From Xanthomonas vesicatoria ATCC 35937 (GTDB lineage: Bacteria > Pseudomonadota > Gammaproteobacteria > Xanthomonadales > Xanthomonadaceae): 64,000 nucleotides of DNA. Below, piece by piece: positions 17,978 to 29,170 of the stretch. Each line of letters starts with the position of its first letter. Positions within the stretch are counted from its first letter, which is position 1. The DNA is taken from contig NZ_CP018725.1 in assembly GCF_001908725.1 (NCBI RefSeq), positions 992,001 through 1,056,000 of the forward strand, written 5' to 3'. Under the pieces are notes generated by a model. The model made no database searches, was not told the DNA's origin, and worked only from the letters and a program-made list of their open reading frames with translations. Position numbers and translations under genes: made by a program.

Positions 17978-18904
17978 ATGAACCTTGTGCTTCCACCGCT
18001 GGCGGCGCTGCGCGCCTTCGAGGCCGCTGCACGCTTGCAAAGCGTCAGCCGCGCCGCGCAGGAGCTGCACGTCACCCATGGCGCTATCAGCCGCCACGTG
18101 CGCTCGCTGGAACAGGCACTGGGCGCGGCGTTGTTCGCTCGCCAGGGCCGTGGCCTGGTGCTGACGACTGCCGGTACCCGCCTGCGTGATGCCACCGGAG
18201 AAGGCTTCGCGCTGATGGCCGACACCTGGGCCGCATTACGACGCCCCGCCAGCGAGGCGCCGCTGGTGCTGGGCTGCTCGGGCAGCCTGCTGGCGCGCTG
18301 GGTCATTCCGCGGCTTGGTCTGCTGCAGCGCGACCTGCCCGACCTGCGCCTGCACCTGTCGGCCAACGAACAACCGCCCGGCCCGGATCTGGATGGCCTG
18401 GACGCCGCCTTGCTGCTGGACACACCACCGTGGCCCGGCGAATGGCAGGTGCACGAGCTGGGTGTGGAATGGATCGGCCCGGTGTTGAGCCCCCCGTTGG
18501 CCAGCACACTGCAGATCGATGGAAAGCCCCCAGGCGCCCTGCGTGACCACCGCTTGCTGCACACACGCTCGCGACCGCAAGCCTGGCCGGAATGGGCACA
18601 GGCGCATGGCCTCGCACCCGACGCGCTGTGCTTCGGGACCGAGTTCGAGCACTTGGTGTATCTGCTGGAGGCCGCCGCCGCCGGTCTGGGCATCGCCATT
18701 GCACCGTATCCGCTGGTTGCCGCTGACCTGGCGGCCGGACGCCTGCTGGCACCGTGGGGATTCACCGCTACACGCGGCCGCTGGGCGCTGTGCGCCGCCA
18801 GACGCAATCCAGACCCACGCATCGCACGCCTTGCCGGCTGGTTGGGCGATGCATTGGGCATGGATCAGTTCACGCCAACGACGCCGAAGACCGCAGGAGT
18901 CTGA
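17978..18904 (+). CDS. LysR-family transcriptional regulator, divergent from trpBA
   Basis: The 308-residue regulator starts at ATG 17978 (MNLVLPPLAALRAFEA). Its N-terminal winged helix-turn-helix is clear in SVSRAAQELHVTHGAISRHVRSLE, within about the first 65 residues, followed by a LysR substrate-binding domain. The opening and the HTH resemble the GcvA/TrpI subgroup. Its divergence from trpB suggests control of trpB-x-trpA, like Pseudomonas TrpI, an inference from position. Ten in-frame codons upstream are unlikely to be translated. Confidence 0.88.
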   Translation: MNLVLPPLAALRAFEAAARLQSVSRAAQELHVTHGAISRHVRSLEQALGAALFARQGRGLVLTTAGTRLRDATGEGFALMADTWAALRRPASEAPLVLGCSGSLLARWVIPRLGLLQRDLPDLRLHLSANEQPPGPDLDGLDAALLLDTPPWPGEWQVHELGVEWIGPVLSPPLASTLQIDGKPPGALRDHRLLHTRSRPQAWPEWAQAHGLAPDALCFGTEFEHLVYLLEAAAAGLGIAIAPYPLVAADLAAGRLLAPWGFTATRGRWALCAARRNPDPRIARLAGWLGDALGMDQFTPTTPKTAGV

Positions 18905-19321
18905 GATTGCATCGCGCAATCGCACGCCGAGCAGCGCTCAAGCGCGACTAACAAACCGTAACGAGCATCCGGGGGTGACGAGAGACGGCGCGGAATGCAG
19001 CCAGCTGGTGTTCGCTGATTTCGTCGAACCGAAGGAAGCGCATCGCATGCAGCAATGCGCAGGGGCTACGCCTACCGACTCTGGGTGCAGTAGCACCAAA
19101 GGCGACGGCGCGCGTTACAAAAGAAGCGCAGCGGCGCAGGAGATCCTACCTGGATGAGAGCCGCAGAGGCCTCAACACGGCGAATGACGCAATGAGTCGG
19201 CGCGACGCGCGTGCCAGTGCGTGCTTCTGCAAACGACCTGCTGCAGAGAACCTGTCGACTCCCAAGCCATCGTAAAAACTCAAAAACTTTGCAGCAGACC
19301 AGCCCTTGCCAATCCCCCAAC
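18905..19321. other. 417-base intergenic stretch, no gene recognised
   Basis: This lies between the LysR gene and trpF, whose 3' ends converge. Reading frames present on either strand have no ribosome site or coherent protein character. I see no intrinsic terminator with a T-run and no obvious repeat. The stretch at 19274-19293 is A-rich compared with its surroundings. Confidence 0.5.
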
Positions 19322-19990
19322 CTACGACATCTCGTGGCAATCGGCACGCCGCACTTCTTCCACGAACTTGCGCATCTTGTGGCCGTCCTTGATGCCGGGT
19401 GCCAGCTCTACGCCACTGGAGACATCCACCCCCCACGGCAGCGTGGCAACGATCGCGTCGAACACATTGTCGGCCGTGATGCCGCCGGCAAGCAGAAACG
19501 GGCGATGCAAACCAGTGGGCAGGCGCGACCAATCGAAGGTCTTGCCGGTGCCGCCGCCGGCGCCAGGCGCATGGCTGTCGAACAGGAAGCCGGCCGTGTT
19601 GGGATAGGCCAACTGCAAGGTGCGGGCATTGGCGTCTTCGCCGTTGACCCCGGCGCTGCCCATCGGCACCGCCTTGAGGTAGGGCAGATTGAAGCTGCGG
19701 CAGAACGCGTCATCTTCCTCGCCGTGGAATTGCAGCAGCGTCGGGCGCACGGTACGCACCACCTCGCGCACTTCCTCCTTGGAGTTATTGCGGAACAGAG
19801 CGACCACATCGACCATCGGCGCGGTCGCTTGGCGCATCGCGCGCGCTTCGGCTGGCGCCACGCGGCGCGGGCTGCCGTGCGCGAAGATGAAACCTACCGC
19901 GTCCACACCCAGCTCCCCGGCCAGTCGGATGTCTCCGGCGCGGGTCATGCCACAGAACTTGATACGGGTGCGGTACAGCGATCGATTCAT
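19322..19990 (-). CDS. trpF: Phosphoribosylanthranilate isomerase
   Basis: TrpF performs the Amadori rearrangement of phosphoribosylanthranilate in tryptophan synthesis. In the 222-residue product the catalytic cysteine sits in IKFCGMTR near the N-terminus and the catalytic aspartate in [10 protein letters not shown], with the phosphate site [11 protein letters not shown]. The ATG at 19990 overlaps the truA stop as ATGA. The longer open frame upstream runs through truA in another frame and is not used. Confidence 0.96.
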   Translation of the reverse strand: MNRSLYRTRIKFCGMTRAGDIRLAGELGVDAVGFIFAHGSPRRVAPAEARAMRQATAPMVDVVALFRNNSKEEVREVVRTVRPTLLQFHGEEDDAFCRSFNLPYLKAVPMGSAGVNGEDANARTLQLAYPNTAGFLFDSHAPGAGGGTGKTFDWSRLPTGLHRPFLLAGGITADNVFDAIVATLPWGVDVSSGVELAPGIKDGHKMRKFVEEVRRADCHEMS

Positions 19991-20760
19991 TGGGTCACCT
20001 CGGCAGGCAGATGCCACTCTGCAGGATACAGAGGCCCGATAAACACCAGGCCTTGTGGCGGCGCTGTCGGCCCGGCAACCGTGCGGTCGCGCCCGGCGAG
20101 CAACGTCGCGATCCAGTCGGTCGGTTGCTCGCCGGTTCCGATCAAAATCAGCGAGCCAACAATATTCCGCACCATGTGATGAAGGAATGCATTGGCCTGT
20201 ACCCGCACCTCCACCACTTCGCCGATGCGCTGAACCGTAATGGCCTGCAGGTTGCGCCGCGCATGCAGGGCCTGGCACTGCACACTGCGAAACGCACTGA
20301 AGTCGTTTTCGCCCAACAGCGCCTGCGCGGCGGCGTGCATGGCCTCGGCATCGAGCGGCCGGCGTTCCCAACTCAGCGTCTGTCGATACAGCGCCGGGCG
20401 GATCTGCCGGTTCAGCAGACGGTAGCGATAGCGCCGCGCGCGCGCGGAGAAACGCGCATGGAAGTCATCGGCGACCGGCACGCACCAGCGCACCGCGATC
20501 GACGGCGGCAACCGCGCGGTGGTGCCCAGCATCCAGCCGCGCGGTTGCCGCAGCGCATCGCTATCGAAGTGCACCACCTGGCATTCACCATGCACGCCGG
20601 CATCGGTACGACCCGCGCAGACCACCTGGATCGGCGCGTCGGCAACCGACGACAGCGCCGCCTGCACACTGGCCTGCACGCTCGGCCCGCCGTGCTCGCC
20701 CAACTGCTGCCAGCCCTGGAACTCGCTGCCGTCGTATTCCACGCCCAGCGCATAACGCAT
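19987..20760 (-). CDS. truA: tRNA pseudouridine(38-40) synthase
   Basis: TruA makes pseudouridine at positions 38-40 of the tRNA anticodon arm. The 257-residue product contains the catalytic aspartate in AGRTDAGVH and the conserved [13 protein letters not shown] and [12 protein letters not shown] segments. The ATG at 20760 ([18 protein letters not shown]) is the family start. It lies 175 bases after the VOC gene and overlaps trpF; the truA-trpF pairing is common in gammaproteobacteria. Confidence 0.96.
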   Translation of the reverse strand: MRYALGVEYDGSEFQGWQQLGEHGGPSVQASVQAALSSVADAPIQVVCAGRTDAGVHGECQVVHFDSDALRQPRGWMLGTTARLPPSIAVRWCVPVADDFHARFSARARRYRYRLLNRQIRPALYRQTLSWERRPLDAEAMHAAAQALLGENDFSAFRSVQCQALHARRNLQAITVQRIGEVVEVRVQANAFLHHMVRNIVGSLILIGTGEQPTDWIATLLAGRDRTVAGPTAPPQGLVFIGPLYPAEWHLPAEVTQ

Positions 20761-20935
20761 CGGTACCTGCCTCTTAATTGAATCGGTGATGCGTCTGCAT
20801 CCACTGCTGCGAACCGCAAAGCGCACAGGCAAACGGTAACGCCGAAGGCGCGCTACGGATCCTGCGGATGCATGGTACAGCCGGTGACGGGGCCAACAGC
20901 ACCTGTAGGCAAGGCGCCACCATCCACCGTTGGCT

Positions 20936-21319
20936 TTAAGCCGCGTCGCGCTCGGACCACACCGCCAGCGTGCTGCCACCAGGCTCACGGAAATGAAACC
21001 GGCTGCCGCCAGGAAAGCCGAAGACCGGCTTGACGATCTCGCCGCCTGCCGCGCGCACGCGTTCGAGCATCGGCACCAGATCGTCGGCATACAGCACGAC
21101 CAACGGGCCACCTTCTGCCGGGGCGGGCACCGTGGTGCGATAAAATCCCCCGTCCAGACGGCCGTCGTTGAAGGCTAGGTAATCCGGGCCATACGCCTGG
21201 AACTGCCAGCCGAACACGGTTTCGAAGAAGGCCCGGCTGGCGTCGGGATCGATGGAGGCGAACTCCACGTAATCGATCCGGCGCTCGCGCATCGCCACGT
21301 TATCCATGGCCGGACTCAC
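20936..21319 (-). CDS. VOC-superfamily (glyoxalase-like) protein
   Basis: The 127-residue single-domain protein has the beta-alpha-beta-beta-beta layout of the vicinal-oxygen-chelate superfamily: [25 protein letters not shown], then [10 protein letters not shown] and [12 protein letters not shown]. The usual metal ligand after the first strand is not obvious, so activity is uncertain. The GTG at 21319 overlaps the fimV stop (GTGA) and has GGAG eight bases upstream; an ATG at 21307 is an alternative. It is probably translated with fimV. Confidence 0.85.
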   Translation of the reverse strand: MSPAMDNVAMRERRIDYVEFASIDPDASRAFFETVFGWQFQAYGPDYLAFNDGRLDGGFYRTTVPAPAEGGPLVVLYADDLVPMLERVRAAGGEIVKPVFGFPGGSRFHFREPGGSTLAVWSERDAA

Positions 21320-23283
21320 GCCAGCTGCTCCAGCAATTGCGCCGCTTCGGCGCGGGTGGCTTCGTCACCGGTGGCGGCGACTTCCAGCAACAGACCGCGT
21401 GCGGTGTCCTTGTCGCCCAGGTCCATGTAGGCCACCGCCAATTCCAGGCGGTCGCGCCCTGCCGAGGCGAATTCCCTAGTGCTCGCCCCGGTGGGCGGCT
21501 CCACCGGGACGACCGCAGCCTGCTCGACATCTTCGGGATGCTGCAGCGCGTGATCGACGTCGACGCCGTCCTGGACTGAGGCGCTCGATGCGGCCGCCGG
21601 GTGCTCGCCAGGCTCGTGGTGCTGCGACTCGACCTGCGGCGGCAACTCGGATTCCTGCGCGGGCTCGGCCTGCGGGGAGTGCACTTCGGGCGCTGTCACC
21701 GTCGGCGGGGCCGCGCGTAGCGCGCGCCACTCGTCGCTGTTGATCACCGGCGGCGCCACGACCGGTTCGGACAGCAGCGGCTCGCGCCGCAACACGTCCG
21801 ATAGCGGCGTCTGCGCGTCATGGGCGCGCTCGTCTTCGCGCAAATTGGCTTGTTCGAATTCGGTTTCGTGTAGCACGTCGTGCTCGCTGGGCTCGGTGGC
21901 CTGCGGGTCGTCTTGCTGCTCGGCGGTATCCACCGCCGCGATCGGCGGCGCGAAGTCGAACTGACGGCGCGGCAACGGCGGCAGCGGCGAGGGCTTGCGA
22001 CGACGCGCCGCCAGCCATGCGACCACGGCCGCCACGATCAGCACCAGCGCTCCGATCAACCACAGCGGGAAGCCGCCACCTTGTGGAGCGGCCTGCGGCG
22101 CGTCAGCCAGGCGCTTCTGCGCGGCGGCCAGGTCGGTGTCCTTCATGGCGATCAAGGCTTGCTGTTGCTGCTTGAGCTTTTCCAGGTCGGCCACGCGCGA
22201 GCGTAGGTCCTGCAATTCCGCATCGCGGGTGGCGATGTCTTCCTTGGCCTGTTGCAACTGTTGGTTGGCCGCCATCTCGCCCTCGCCTTCGGCACTGGTG
22301 CCGGACGTGGCGCCGGCGGTGTTGGTCTGACTCGCCACTGCCGGGGCGATTTCGAGCCGCGCGCCGGTAGCGGCCGCGGCGGATGCTACCGATGCGGGGG
22401 CAGGCGTTGCTGCAGCCGCACCGGCATCGGCCGGTTGCGGAATGGCCGAGCGCGCCTGGCGCCACTGGGCGGCCTGCTCGCGCACCATCACCGCTGCTTC
22501 GGCCGCATTGACCTGCGCCAGCGCGTCTTCCTGCGGCGTGCGCAAGACGGCACCCTGCTTGAGGCGATTGATGTTGCCGTTGACGAAGGCATCCGGATTG
22601 GTCCGCAGCAGCGCCAGCATGGTCTGATCCAGCGAATGCCCGCTGGAACGTGCCAGGCCCGCTGCAATTTCCGACAAGGTCTGGCCCGAGCGCACGGCCG
22701 GCAATGCATCGCCGGTCTGCGTGGCAGCGGACGCGGTTGCCGCGGCACGCGGCGGCGCAGCCGCTGCCGCAGCGCCAGCATTCCGGTCTGCACGTTCCAC
22801 CGCCGGAGCGGCCGCCGGCTCACGTGCAATCGTGTTGCTGGCGCCGGCACGCGGCGCGTCGATGGCCGGCTCCGCGATCGCGGCCGCGGTGTTGGGCGCA
22901 TCGACCAGTGCGGCATATTCGCGCACCAGACGGCCCTGGCTCCACTCCACTTCGATCAGAAAATTGATCGCCGGCTGATCCACCGGTTGATTGCTGGTCA
23001 CGCGGATCACCGCCCGCCCGCGTGCGTCCTGCGCAAACTGGAACTGCAGGCTGCTGACCAGACCTTGCGGCCGCTCCAGACCGACGCGCGCAAAAGTGGT
23101 CGCCGATGCCAGCGCCACGCGCGCGTTGTCGAGCTCGCCCGGCTCGTTGGAAATCACCGGAATTTCGGCCACCAACGGCTGCCCGGGTTTGGACAGCACC
23201 CGGATATCGCCCAAGCCCAACGCCATGGCGGCGCCGCTGCAAGCCATCAGCAGCAACGCACCTATTCCTTGTATCGGACGCAT
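21316..23283 (-). CDS. fimV: FimV-like pilus/polarity assembly protein
   Basis: The 655-residue protein has a signal peptide (IGALLLMACSGAAMALG), a conserved periplasmic domain starting LGDIRVLSKPGQPLVAEIPV, and a LysM-type segment near VRSGQTLSEIAAGLA. Coiled-coil, Gln-rich stretches follow (about residues 340-390), then one transmembrane helix (PLWLIGALVLIVAAVVAWLA), an acidic disordered region and the small C-terminal FimV domain (LELAVAYMDLGDKDTARGLL). This order matches FimV, which organises type IV pilus assembly at the pole. The start was taken at ATG 23283, preceded by a G-rich stretch; ATG 23307 is also possible. It is followed directly by the VOC gene. Confidence 0.92.
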   Translation of the reverse strand: MRPIQGIGALLLMACSGAAMALGLGDIRVLSKPGQPLVAEIPVISNEPGELDNARVALASATTFARVGLERPQGLVSSLQFQFAQDARGRAVIRVTSNQPVDQPAINFLIEVEWSQGRLVREYAALVDAPNTAAAIAEPAIDAPRAGASNTIAREPAAAPAVERADRNAGAAAAAAPPRAAATASAATQTGDALPAVRSGQTLSEIAAGLARSSGHSLDQTMLALLRTNPDAFVNGNINRLKQGAVLRTPQEDALAQVNAAEAAVMVREQAAQWRQARSAIPQPADAGAAAATPAPASVASAAAATGARLEIAPAVASQTNTAGATSGTSAEGEGEMAANQQLQQAKEDIATRDAELQDLRSRVADLEKLKQQQQALIAMKDTDLAAAQKRLADAPQAAPQGGGFPLWLIGALVLIVAAVVAWLAARRRKPSPLPPLPRRQFDFAPPIAAVDTAEQQDDPQATEPSEHDVLHETEFEQANLREDERAHDAQTPLSDVLRREPLLSEPVVAPPVINSDEWRALRAAPPTVTAPEVHSPQAEPAQESELPPQVESQHHEPGEHPAAASSASVQDGVDVDHALQHPEDVEQAAVVPVEPPTGASTREFASAGRDRLELAVAYMDLGDKDTARGLLLEVAATGDEATRAEAAQLLEQLA

Positions 23284-23779
23284 CGCGCCCCCGCCCCTAT
23301 GTTTCATGGGCATCAATATAGCCGCTGAACGAGCGAAAAAGTCGTTCGTGCATCGTGCATGCACCGCGCTCGCGATGCCGCAATGCGACATCGGCGCAGA
23401 CGCGCAGCTGCCGACGGTGAATCGGCAAGCTCCGGGAACAACTGAAGGAGAAGACGTGCCGCGGCTGCTGGGTGCCCCTACCGCTCAGCAGCGTCGGCTG
23501 CTGGCGCAATCACTATCGGCTCGTGCGGCGATCGCTAGTGGTCGGAACTTTACGAACTGCGCGAAGCTGCACTTGATGCGAACGACGCGCTGCGGCATGC
23601 GATCGGCCGTTGCAGTGCTACATGTCATATAAGAGCACTCTCTTACGACAGGTGCTTTCTTACCCAGGCACCAGGCCGTCAAAAGCCGCAAGCCATCGGC
23701 TTGTAGGAGCGCACCTGGGCGCGATGCACCGTCACAGTGACAGCCCTCGCGCGCCGGCGCGCCCCACAAGGCAGGAGGA
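23284..23779. repeat. 496-base intergenic region with a REP-type element
   Basis: Nothing gene-like is supported between asd and fimV. A REP-type sequence, TTGTAGGAGCGCACCTGGGC continuing GCGATG, lies at 23701-23726; its core pairs GCGC with GCGC around ACCTGG. This GTAGGAGCGC..GCGCGATG form is a familiar dispersed motif in Xanthomonas and pseudomonads. The fimV promoter should lie near the 23283 end, but no box was clear. Confidence 0.55.
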
Positions 23780-24805
<1,026 letters not shown>

Positions 24806-24890
24806 GAGGATGTCTTTATCGAAAGAGTGAAGGAGGGGAACGCGCTGCGTGTGGGTTCGGGGAACCTCCCACGCTGGCCGCGGAGGCTCC

Positions 24891-25949
24891 CTATCGTTTG
24901 GTCGCGTCGGTTTTGCTGGCGTCCACGACCATGCCGCCGCGTTTGGCGGCGGCGATCGCATCAGCATTGAGCGCGCTTGGCGGATGCCCGGCGTTGGGAC
25001 CGTGGCCGAGCGCGGCAATCAGGTTGTCCACCGCCAGCTGCACCATCGCGCGACGTGTGGCCAAACTGGCGCTGCCGATATGCGGGGTCAACACCACGTT
25101 GTGCAATGCCAGCAGCTCGGGGCGCACCGCAGGCTCGCCTTCGTAGACATCCAGGCCGGCACCGGCCAGGCGCCCATTGGCCAGCGCGTCGGCCAGCGCA
25201 AGCTCATCGACGATGCCGCCGCGCGCAATGTTCACCAGCGTGGCAGTGGGCCGCATCTTGCCCAACGCGGCAGCGTCGATGATGTGGTGCGACTGCTTGG
25301 TGTAGGGCAGCACCAGCACCAGGTGATCGGACTGCGCCAGCAAGCTGTCCAGATCGACGTACTGCGCGTTGAGGTCCTGCTCGGTCTGGGCAGGCAACCG
25401 GCTGCGGTTGTGATACAGCACGCGCATGCCGAAGCCGTGCGCGCCGCGGCGTGCGATGCCCTGCCCGATCCGGCCCATGCCCAGGACGCCGAGCGTGCTG
25501 CCATGGATATCGGCGCCGAGCAGGGTCTTGAACGACCATTGGCCCCATTGCCCGTCGCGCAACCAGCGCTCGGCCTCGGTGATGCGGCGCGCGGTGGCCA
25601 TCAGCAACGCAAAGCCCAGGTCGGCGGTGGTTTCGGTCAACGCGTCGGGCGTATTGCTGGCAAGGATGCCGGCCGCGCTCAGCGCATCGATATCGAGATT
25701 GTTGTAGCCCACGCCAACGTTGGCGATGGCGCGCAGCTGCGGGGCCGAGGCGATTTCTACCGCGCCCACGCGCTCGTTGAGCGTGATCAGTGCGCCATCG
25801 ACGCCGGCCAGGTGCGCGACCAGCTGCTGCGACGAATACGCGGTGACGCGCTCGGTGGTGGTCAACTCGAAATACTCACCCAGTTGCGCGACGACATCGT
25901 CGAACAACGGCTGGCTGACCCACACCTTGGGGCGCGTTGCTTCAGACAT
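24891..25949 (-). CDS. D-2-hydroxyacid dehydrogenase (glyoxylate/hydroxypyruvate reductase type)
   Basis: The 352-residue NAD(P)-dependent enzyme has the Rossmann motif [15 protein letters not shown] and the signature [16 protein letters not shown]. The catalytic Arg lies in [10 protein letters not shown], the Glu in DVYEGEP and the His in LTPHIGSAS. The substrate-side [11 protein letters not shown] is typical of GhrB-like reductases. The ATG at 25949 overlaps the end of aroC by 8 bases. A C-terminal tail of about 30 residues ([20 protein letters not shown]) extends past the usual fold end. Confidence 0.92.
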   Translation of the reverse strand: MSEATRPKVWVSQPLFDDVVAQLGEYFELTTTERVTAYSSQQLVAHLAGVDGALITLNERVGAVEIASAPQLRAIANVGVGYNNLDIDALSAAGILASNTPDALTETTADLGFALLMATARRITEAERWLRDGQWGQWSFKTLLGADIHGSTLGVLGMGRIGQGIARRGAHGFGMRVLYHNRSRLPAQTEQDLNAQYVDLDSLLAQSDHLVLVLPYTKQSHHIIDAAALGKMRPTATLVNIARGGIVDELALADALANGRLAGAGLDVYEGEPAVRPELLALHNVVLTPHIGSASLATRRAMVQLAVDNLIAALGHGPNAGHPPSALNADAIAAAKRGGMVVDASKTDATKR

Positions 25950-27045
25950 CGATCTGACCGGGAATGCGCGGCGAGACCTCGCCGACATCGCCGCATTGCG
26001 CGCGATGACGCAGCGCCTGATCCATCAGCACCAAGGCCATCATCGCTTCGGCGATGGGGGTGGCGCGGATACCCACGCATGGGTCGTGCCGACCGGTGGT
26101 AATCACATCCACCACCGTGCCGTCCGCATCCACCGTCGCGCCGGGCAGGCGCAGGCTGGAGGTGGGCTTGAGTACCATCGAGGCGGTCACCGCCTGACCG
26201 GTGGAAATGCCGCCCAAAATGCCACCGGCATGATTGCTGAGAAAGCCTTCCGGGGTGATCAGGTCGCGGTGCTCGGTGCCCTTTTGCGCGGCACTGGCGA
26301 AACCGTCGCCGATCTCTACGCCCTTGACCGCATTGATGCTCATCAACGCGGCGGCCAGTTCGGCATCGAGCTTGCCGTAGATCGGCTCGCCCCAGCCTGC
26401 GGGCACACCGCCAGCCACCACGTCCACGCGCGCACCGACCGAATCGCCGGACTTGCGCAACGCATCCATGTAGGTTTCCAGCTCCGGCACCTGCGCGGCG
26501 TGCGGCCAAAAAAACGGGTTGTCTTCCACCGCATCCCAGTCGAAACCGGTCGGGCGGATCTCGCCCAGCTGCGAGAGGTAACCGCGTACCAGCACGCCAT
26601 AACGCTGCTTGAGCCACTTCTTGGCGATCACACCGGCGGCCACGCGCATGGTGGTCTCGCGCGCGGACGAGCGCCCGCCGCCGCGTGGGTCGCGGATGCC
26701 GTACTTCTGCCAATAGCTGTAGTCCGCATGGCCGGGGCGGAACTGCTGGGCGATGTTGCTGTAGTCCTTGCTGCGCTGATCGGTGTTGCGGATCAGCAGC
26801 CCGATCGGCGTGCCGGTGGTGCGGCCTTCATAGACGCCGGACAGGATCTCGATGGCGTCGGCTTCGCGGCGCGCGGAGGTATGCCGGCTCTTGCCGCTGG
26901 CGCGGCGTTGCAGGTCCAGCGTGAACTCTTCCGGCGCCAGTTCCAGGCCCGGAGGGCAACCATCGACCACGCAGCCGATCGCCGGCCCATGCGACTCGCC
27001 GAAGGTGGTGACCGTCAACAGGCGGCCGAAACTGTTACTGCCCAT
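25942..27045 (-). CDS. aroC: Chorismate synthase
   Basis: AroC makes chorismate from 5-enolpyruvylshikimate-3-phosphate using reduced FMN, the common precursor of aromatic amino acids, folate and quinones. The 367-residue product has all three family signatures: [18 protein letters not shown] near the start, [11 protein letters not shown] in the middle and [17 protein letters not shown] toward the end. It overlaps the membrane protein gene upstream by 11 bases and the dehydrogenase downstream by 8. It provides substrate for the trp genes elsewhere in the window. Confidence 0.97.
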   Translation of the reverse strand: MGSNSFGRLLTVTTFGESHGPAIGCVVDGCPPGLELAPEEFTLDLQRRASGKSRHTSARREADAIEILSGVYEGRTTGTPIGLLIRNTDQRSKDYSNIAQQFRPGHADYSYWQKYGIRDPRGGGRSSARETTMRVAAGVIAKKWLKQRYGVLVRGYLSQLGEIRPTGFDWDAVEDNPFFWPHAAQVPELETYMDALRKSGDSVGARVDVVAGGVPAGWGEPIYGKLDAELAAALMSINAVKGVEIGDGFASAAQKGTEHRDLITPEGFLSNHAGGILGGISTGQAVTASMVLKPTSSLRLPGATVDADGTVVDVITTGRHDPCVGIRATPIAEAMMALVLMDQALRHRAQCGDVGEVSPRIPGQIDV

Positions 27046-27523
27046 AGCGGCATCCTCTCAACATCGCAGCAGGTGGCGTGGCGCAAAAGATGCGCGGCAG
27101 ATGACGTGCCGCCACCAGCATCGGCGCCATCGCAAACAACCCGCTGAACACCAACAAAAACACGTCCAGCTCGTCACTACGAATGAGCATCCAATCGGCA
27201 AGCAGGTAGAGCGCAACGCCGATCCCGCACAACAGGCCGAGCGCAACCACCGAGGTACGACGCCGATTTGCCCGCAAGGTCGCATCAGAGCTGCCGACCA
27301 CGATCCACGCCGACACCAGGCCGAAGAACGCCATCAACCCGAAGCCGATTTCCGCTGCCGCGCTCAACCAGCGCTGCGCAGTCGGGCCGCCGTACATCGG
27401 GTCGAACAAGCGATACGCCACGTCGAGCAAGCCGAACGGAATGGCCGCCCCGAAGACGGACACCGGCACCAGCAGCACGATATCGATCAGCTGCGGACGG
27501 GACGTGGGCGCCTCAGCGCGCAC
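27035..27523 (-). CDS. Small four-helix inner-membrane protein of unknown function
   Basis: The 162-residue product has four hydrophobic segments (about residues 12-35, 50-75, 90-110 and 120-140) separated by short charged loops; no catalytic motif is visible. The GTG at 27523 overlaps the end of prmB by 11 bases and the stop overlaps aroC by 11, so it is embedded in the prmB-aroC run. I do not recognise the family. Confidence 0.7.
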   Translation of the reverse strand: MRAEAPTSRPQLIDIVLLVPVSVFGAAIPFGLLDVAYRLFDPMYGGPTAQRWLSAAAEIGFGLMAFFGLVSAWIVVGSSDATLRANRRRTSVVALGLLCGIGVALYLLADWMLIRSDELDVFLLVFSGLFAMAPMLVAARHLPRIFCATPPAAMLRGCRYGQ

Positions 27524-28439
27524 CGGCCAACTCGGTGATGCGCGCGCCGTGCGCGATCAGCTCGCGGCATTCCACCGCGAAGATGCCCATCTGCCCGACC
27601 TTGAACTCGACCCAAGCCAGGTCCACTTCCGGCAGCAGCTTGATCAGATGCTGCTCGGACTCGCCGACCTCGCAGATCAACAGGCCGTCTTCGCTGAGGT
27701 GCTGCGGCGCATCGCGCAGGATCTTCAGCACCAGGTCCAGGCCATCGTCGCCGGCACGCAAGCCCAGCTCCGGCTCGTAGGAATACTCCTGCGGCAGCGC
27801 GTCGGTCTCGTCGTTGGTGACGTACGGCGGATTGGTCACGATCAGGTCGTACTGACGCCCGCCCAACCCGGTGAACAGATCCGACTTGAGCAGGGTGACG
27901 TTGTCGGCATGCAGGCGCGCCTTGTTTTCGGCGGCCAGCGCCAGCGCGTCGTCGCTGATGTCCACCCCATCCACATCCCACTGCGGGTTGTAGTGGCCCA
28001 TCGCAATCGCGATGCAGCCCGAGCCGGTGCACAGGTCCAGCGCGCGGGTCACTTCGCGGCCGCCCAGCCAGGGCTCGAAGCCGGCTTCGATCAATTCGGC
28101 GATCGGCGAGCGCGGCACCAGGGCGCGCGCATCACTCTTGAAGCTCAGGCCTGCAAACCAGGCCTCGCCGGTCAGGTACGCCGCCGGCACGCGCTCGTTG
28201 ATGCGGCGCTCGAACAGGCCCAGCACCTGCTCCTTCTCCGAGCGCAGCAGGCGCGCCTGACCATACGCCGGGCCCAGGTCGTGCGGCAGATGCAGGCTGT
28301 GAAGCACCAGTTGGGTAGCTTCGTCCAGCGCGTTGTCGTAGCTATGACCGAAGGTGAGACCGGCTGCGTTGAAACGGCTGGTGCCGTAGCGGATCAGGTC
28401 GATGATGGTGTGCAGTTCGTCGGCCGCGGCGGCAGTCAT
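27513..28439 (-). CDS. prmB: Ribosomal protein uL3 N5-glutamine methyltransferase
   Basis: PrmB methylates the glutamine side chain of ribosomal protein L3. The 308-residue class I methyltransferase has the SAM-binding DLCTGSGCIAIAMG and the catalytic NPPY motif (residues 203-206) followed by VTNDETDALPQEY, which fits PrmB better than the release-factor enzyme PrmC. It heads the run prmB, membrane protein, aroC, dehydrogenase, in which neighbours overlap by 8-11 bases, and is divergent from the SCO gene across 80 bases. Confidence 0.93.
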   Translation of the reverse strand: MTAAAADELHTIIDLIRYGTSRFNAAGLTFGHSYDNALDEATQLVLHSLHLPHDLGPAYGQARLLRSEKEQVLGLFERRINERVPAAYLTGEAWFAGLSFKSDARALVPRSPIAELIEAGFEPWLGGREVTRALDLCTGSGCIAIAMGHYNPQWDVDGVDISDDALALAAENKARLHADNVTLLKSDLFTGLGGRQYDLIVTNPPYVTNDETDALPQEYSYEPELGLRAGDDGLDLVLKILRDAPQHLSEDGLLICEVGESEQHLIKLLPEVDLAWVEFKVGQMGIFAVECRELIAHGARITELAGAR

Positions 28440-28519
28440 GGCAACAACTAGAGAGGAATCGGCCCCCGATTATAGAGGTCGGATCGGTATCATGAGCGTC
28501 CGTTGCACTGGAAACCGCC

Positions 28520-29170
28520 ATGTTCAATCGCAATACCGGCATCGTGCTGCTGGTGGCGCTGGCCGCCGGTCTTGGGTTGTTGCTGGGCCAGAAGTTCTTC
28601 GGCGGTGCGCCCCGCTCACCCTGGCCGCCCACCCAGACCATCACCTTTTACCCGCAGCCGCGCCCCTTGCCGCAGTTCAGCCTGCGCCAGTCCGATGGCA
28701 CCCAGCTGGTGCCCGGTGAACTGAACGGGCATTGGACGCTGGTGTTTCTGGGTTTCACCTTCTGCCCGGATGTGTGCCCGACCACCCTGACCGACCTGGC
28801 CGTGGCGCAGCAGCAATGGGAAAGCATCCCCGATGGCCTGCGCCCGCGCCTGCTGTTCGTGTCGGTGGACCCGCAGCGCGACCCGCCTGCGCGGCTGGGT
28901 GAGTACGCCCACGCCTTCCACAAGGACACGCTGGCGGCCACCGCGGACGTGCCGGCACTGCAGCGCTTTGCCACCGCGCTGGGCTTCGTGTTCCAGAAGG
29001 TGCCGGGCAAGAACTTCGATCAAAACCCCAATGACTACAGCATGGATCACTCGGCCGGCATCGCCGTGCTCGACCCGCAAGGCCGCCTGACCGGCCTGAT
29101 CCGTCCTCCGCTCGACCCCAAGGCGATTGCCGCCGACCTCCAACAGCTGACCAAGGTAACCGCTCCGTGA
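28520..29170 (+). CDS. SCO1/SenC-family copper/thioredoxin-like protein
   Basis: The 216-residue protein has one N-terminal membrane anchor (about residues 8-25) and a periplasmic thioredoxin fold. The copper-binding pair Cys82 and Cys86 is in [10 protein letters not shown], and the third ligand histidine is in [12 protein letters not shown] proteins deliver copper to the CuA site of cytochrome oxidase or act in redox control. No oxidase genes lie nearby. Its stop overlaps the GTG of psd as GTGA, so the two are co-translated. Confidence 0.92.
   Translation: MFNRNTGIVLLVALAAGLGLLLGQKFFGGAPRSPWPPTQTITFYPQPRPLPQFSLRQSDGTQLVPGELNGHWTLVFLGFTFCPDVCPTTLTDLAVAQQQWESIPDGLRPRLLFVSVDPQRDPPARLGEYAHAFHKDTLAATADVPALQRFATALGFVFQKVPGKNFDQNPNDYSMDHSAGIAVLDPQGRLTGLIRPPLDPKAIAADLQQLTKVTAP

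Noticed and set aside
18519..19157. A 212-codon frame overlapping the LysR gene and the following gap
   Set aside because: Most of it is an alternative frame of the LysR gene, and the remainder has no family resemblance or start signal.
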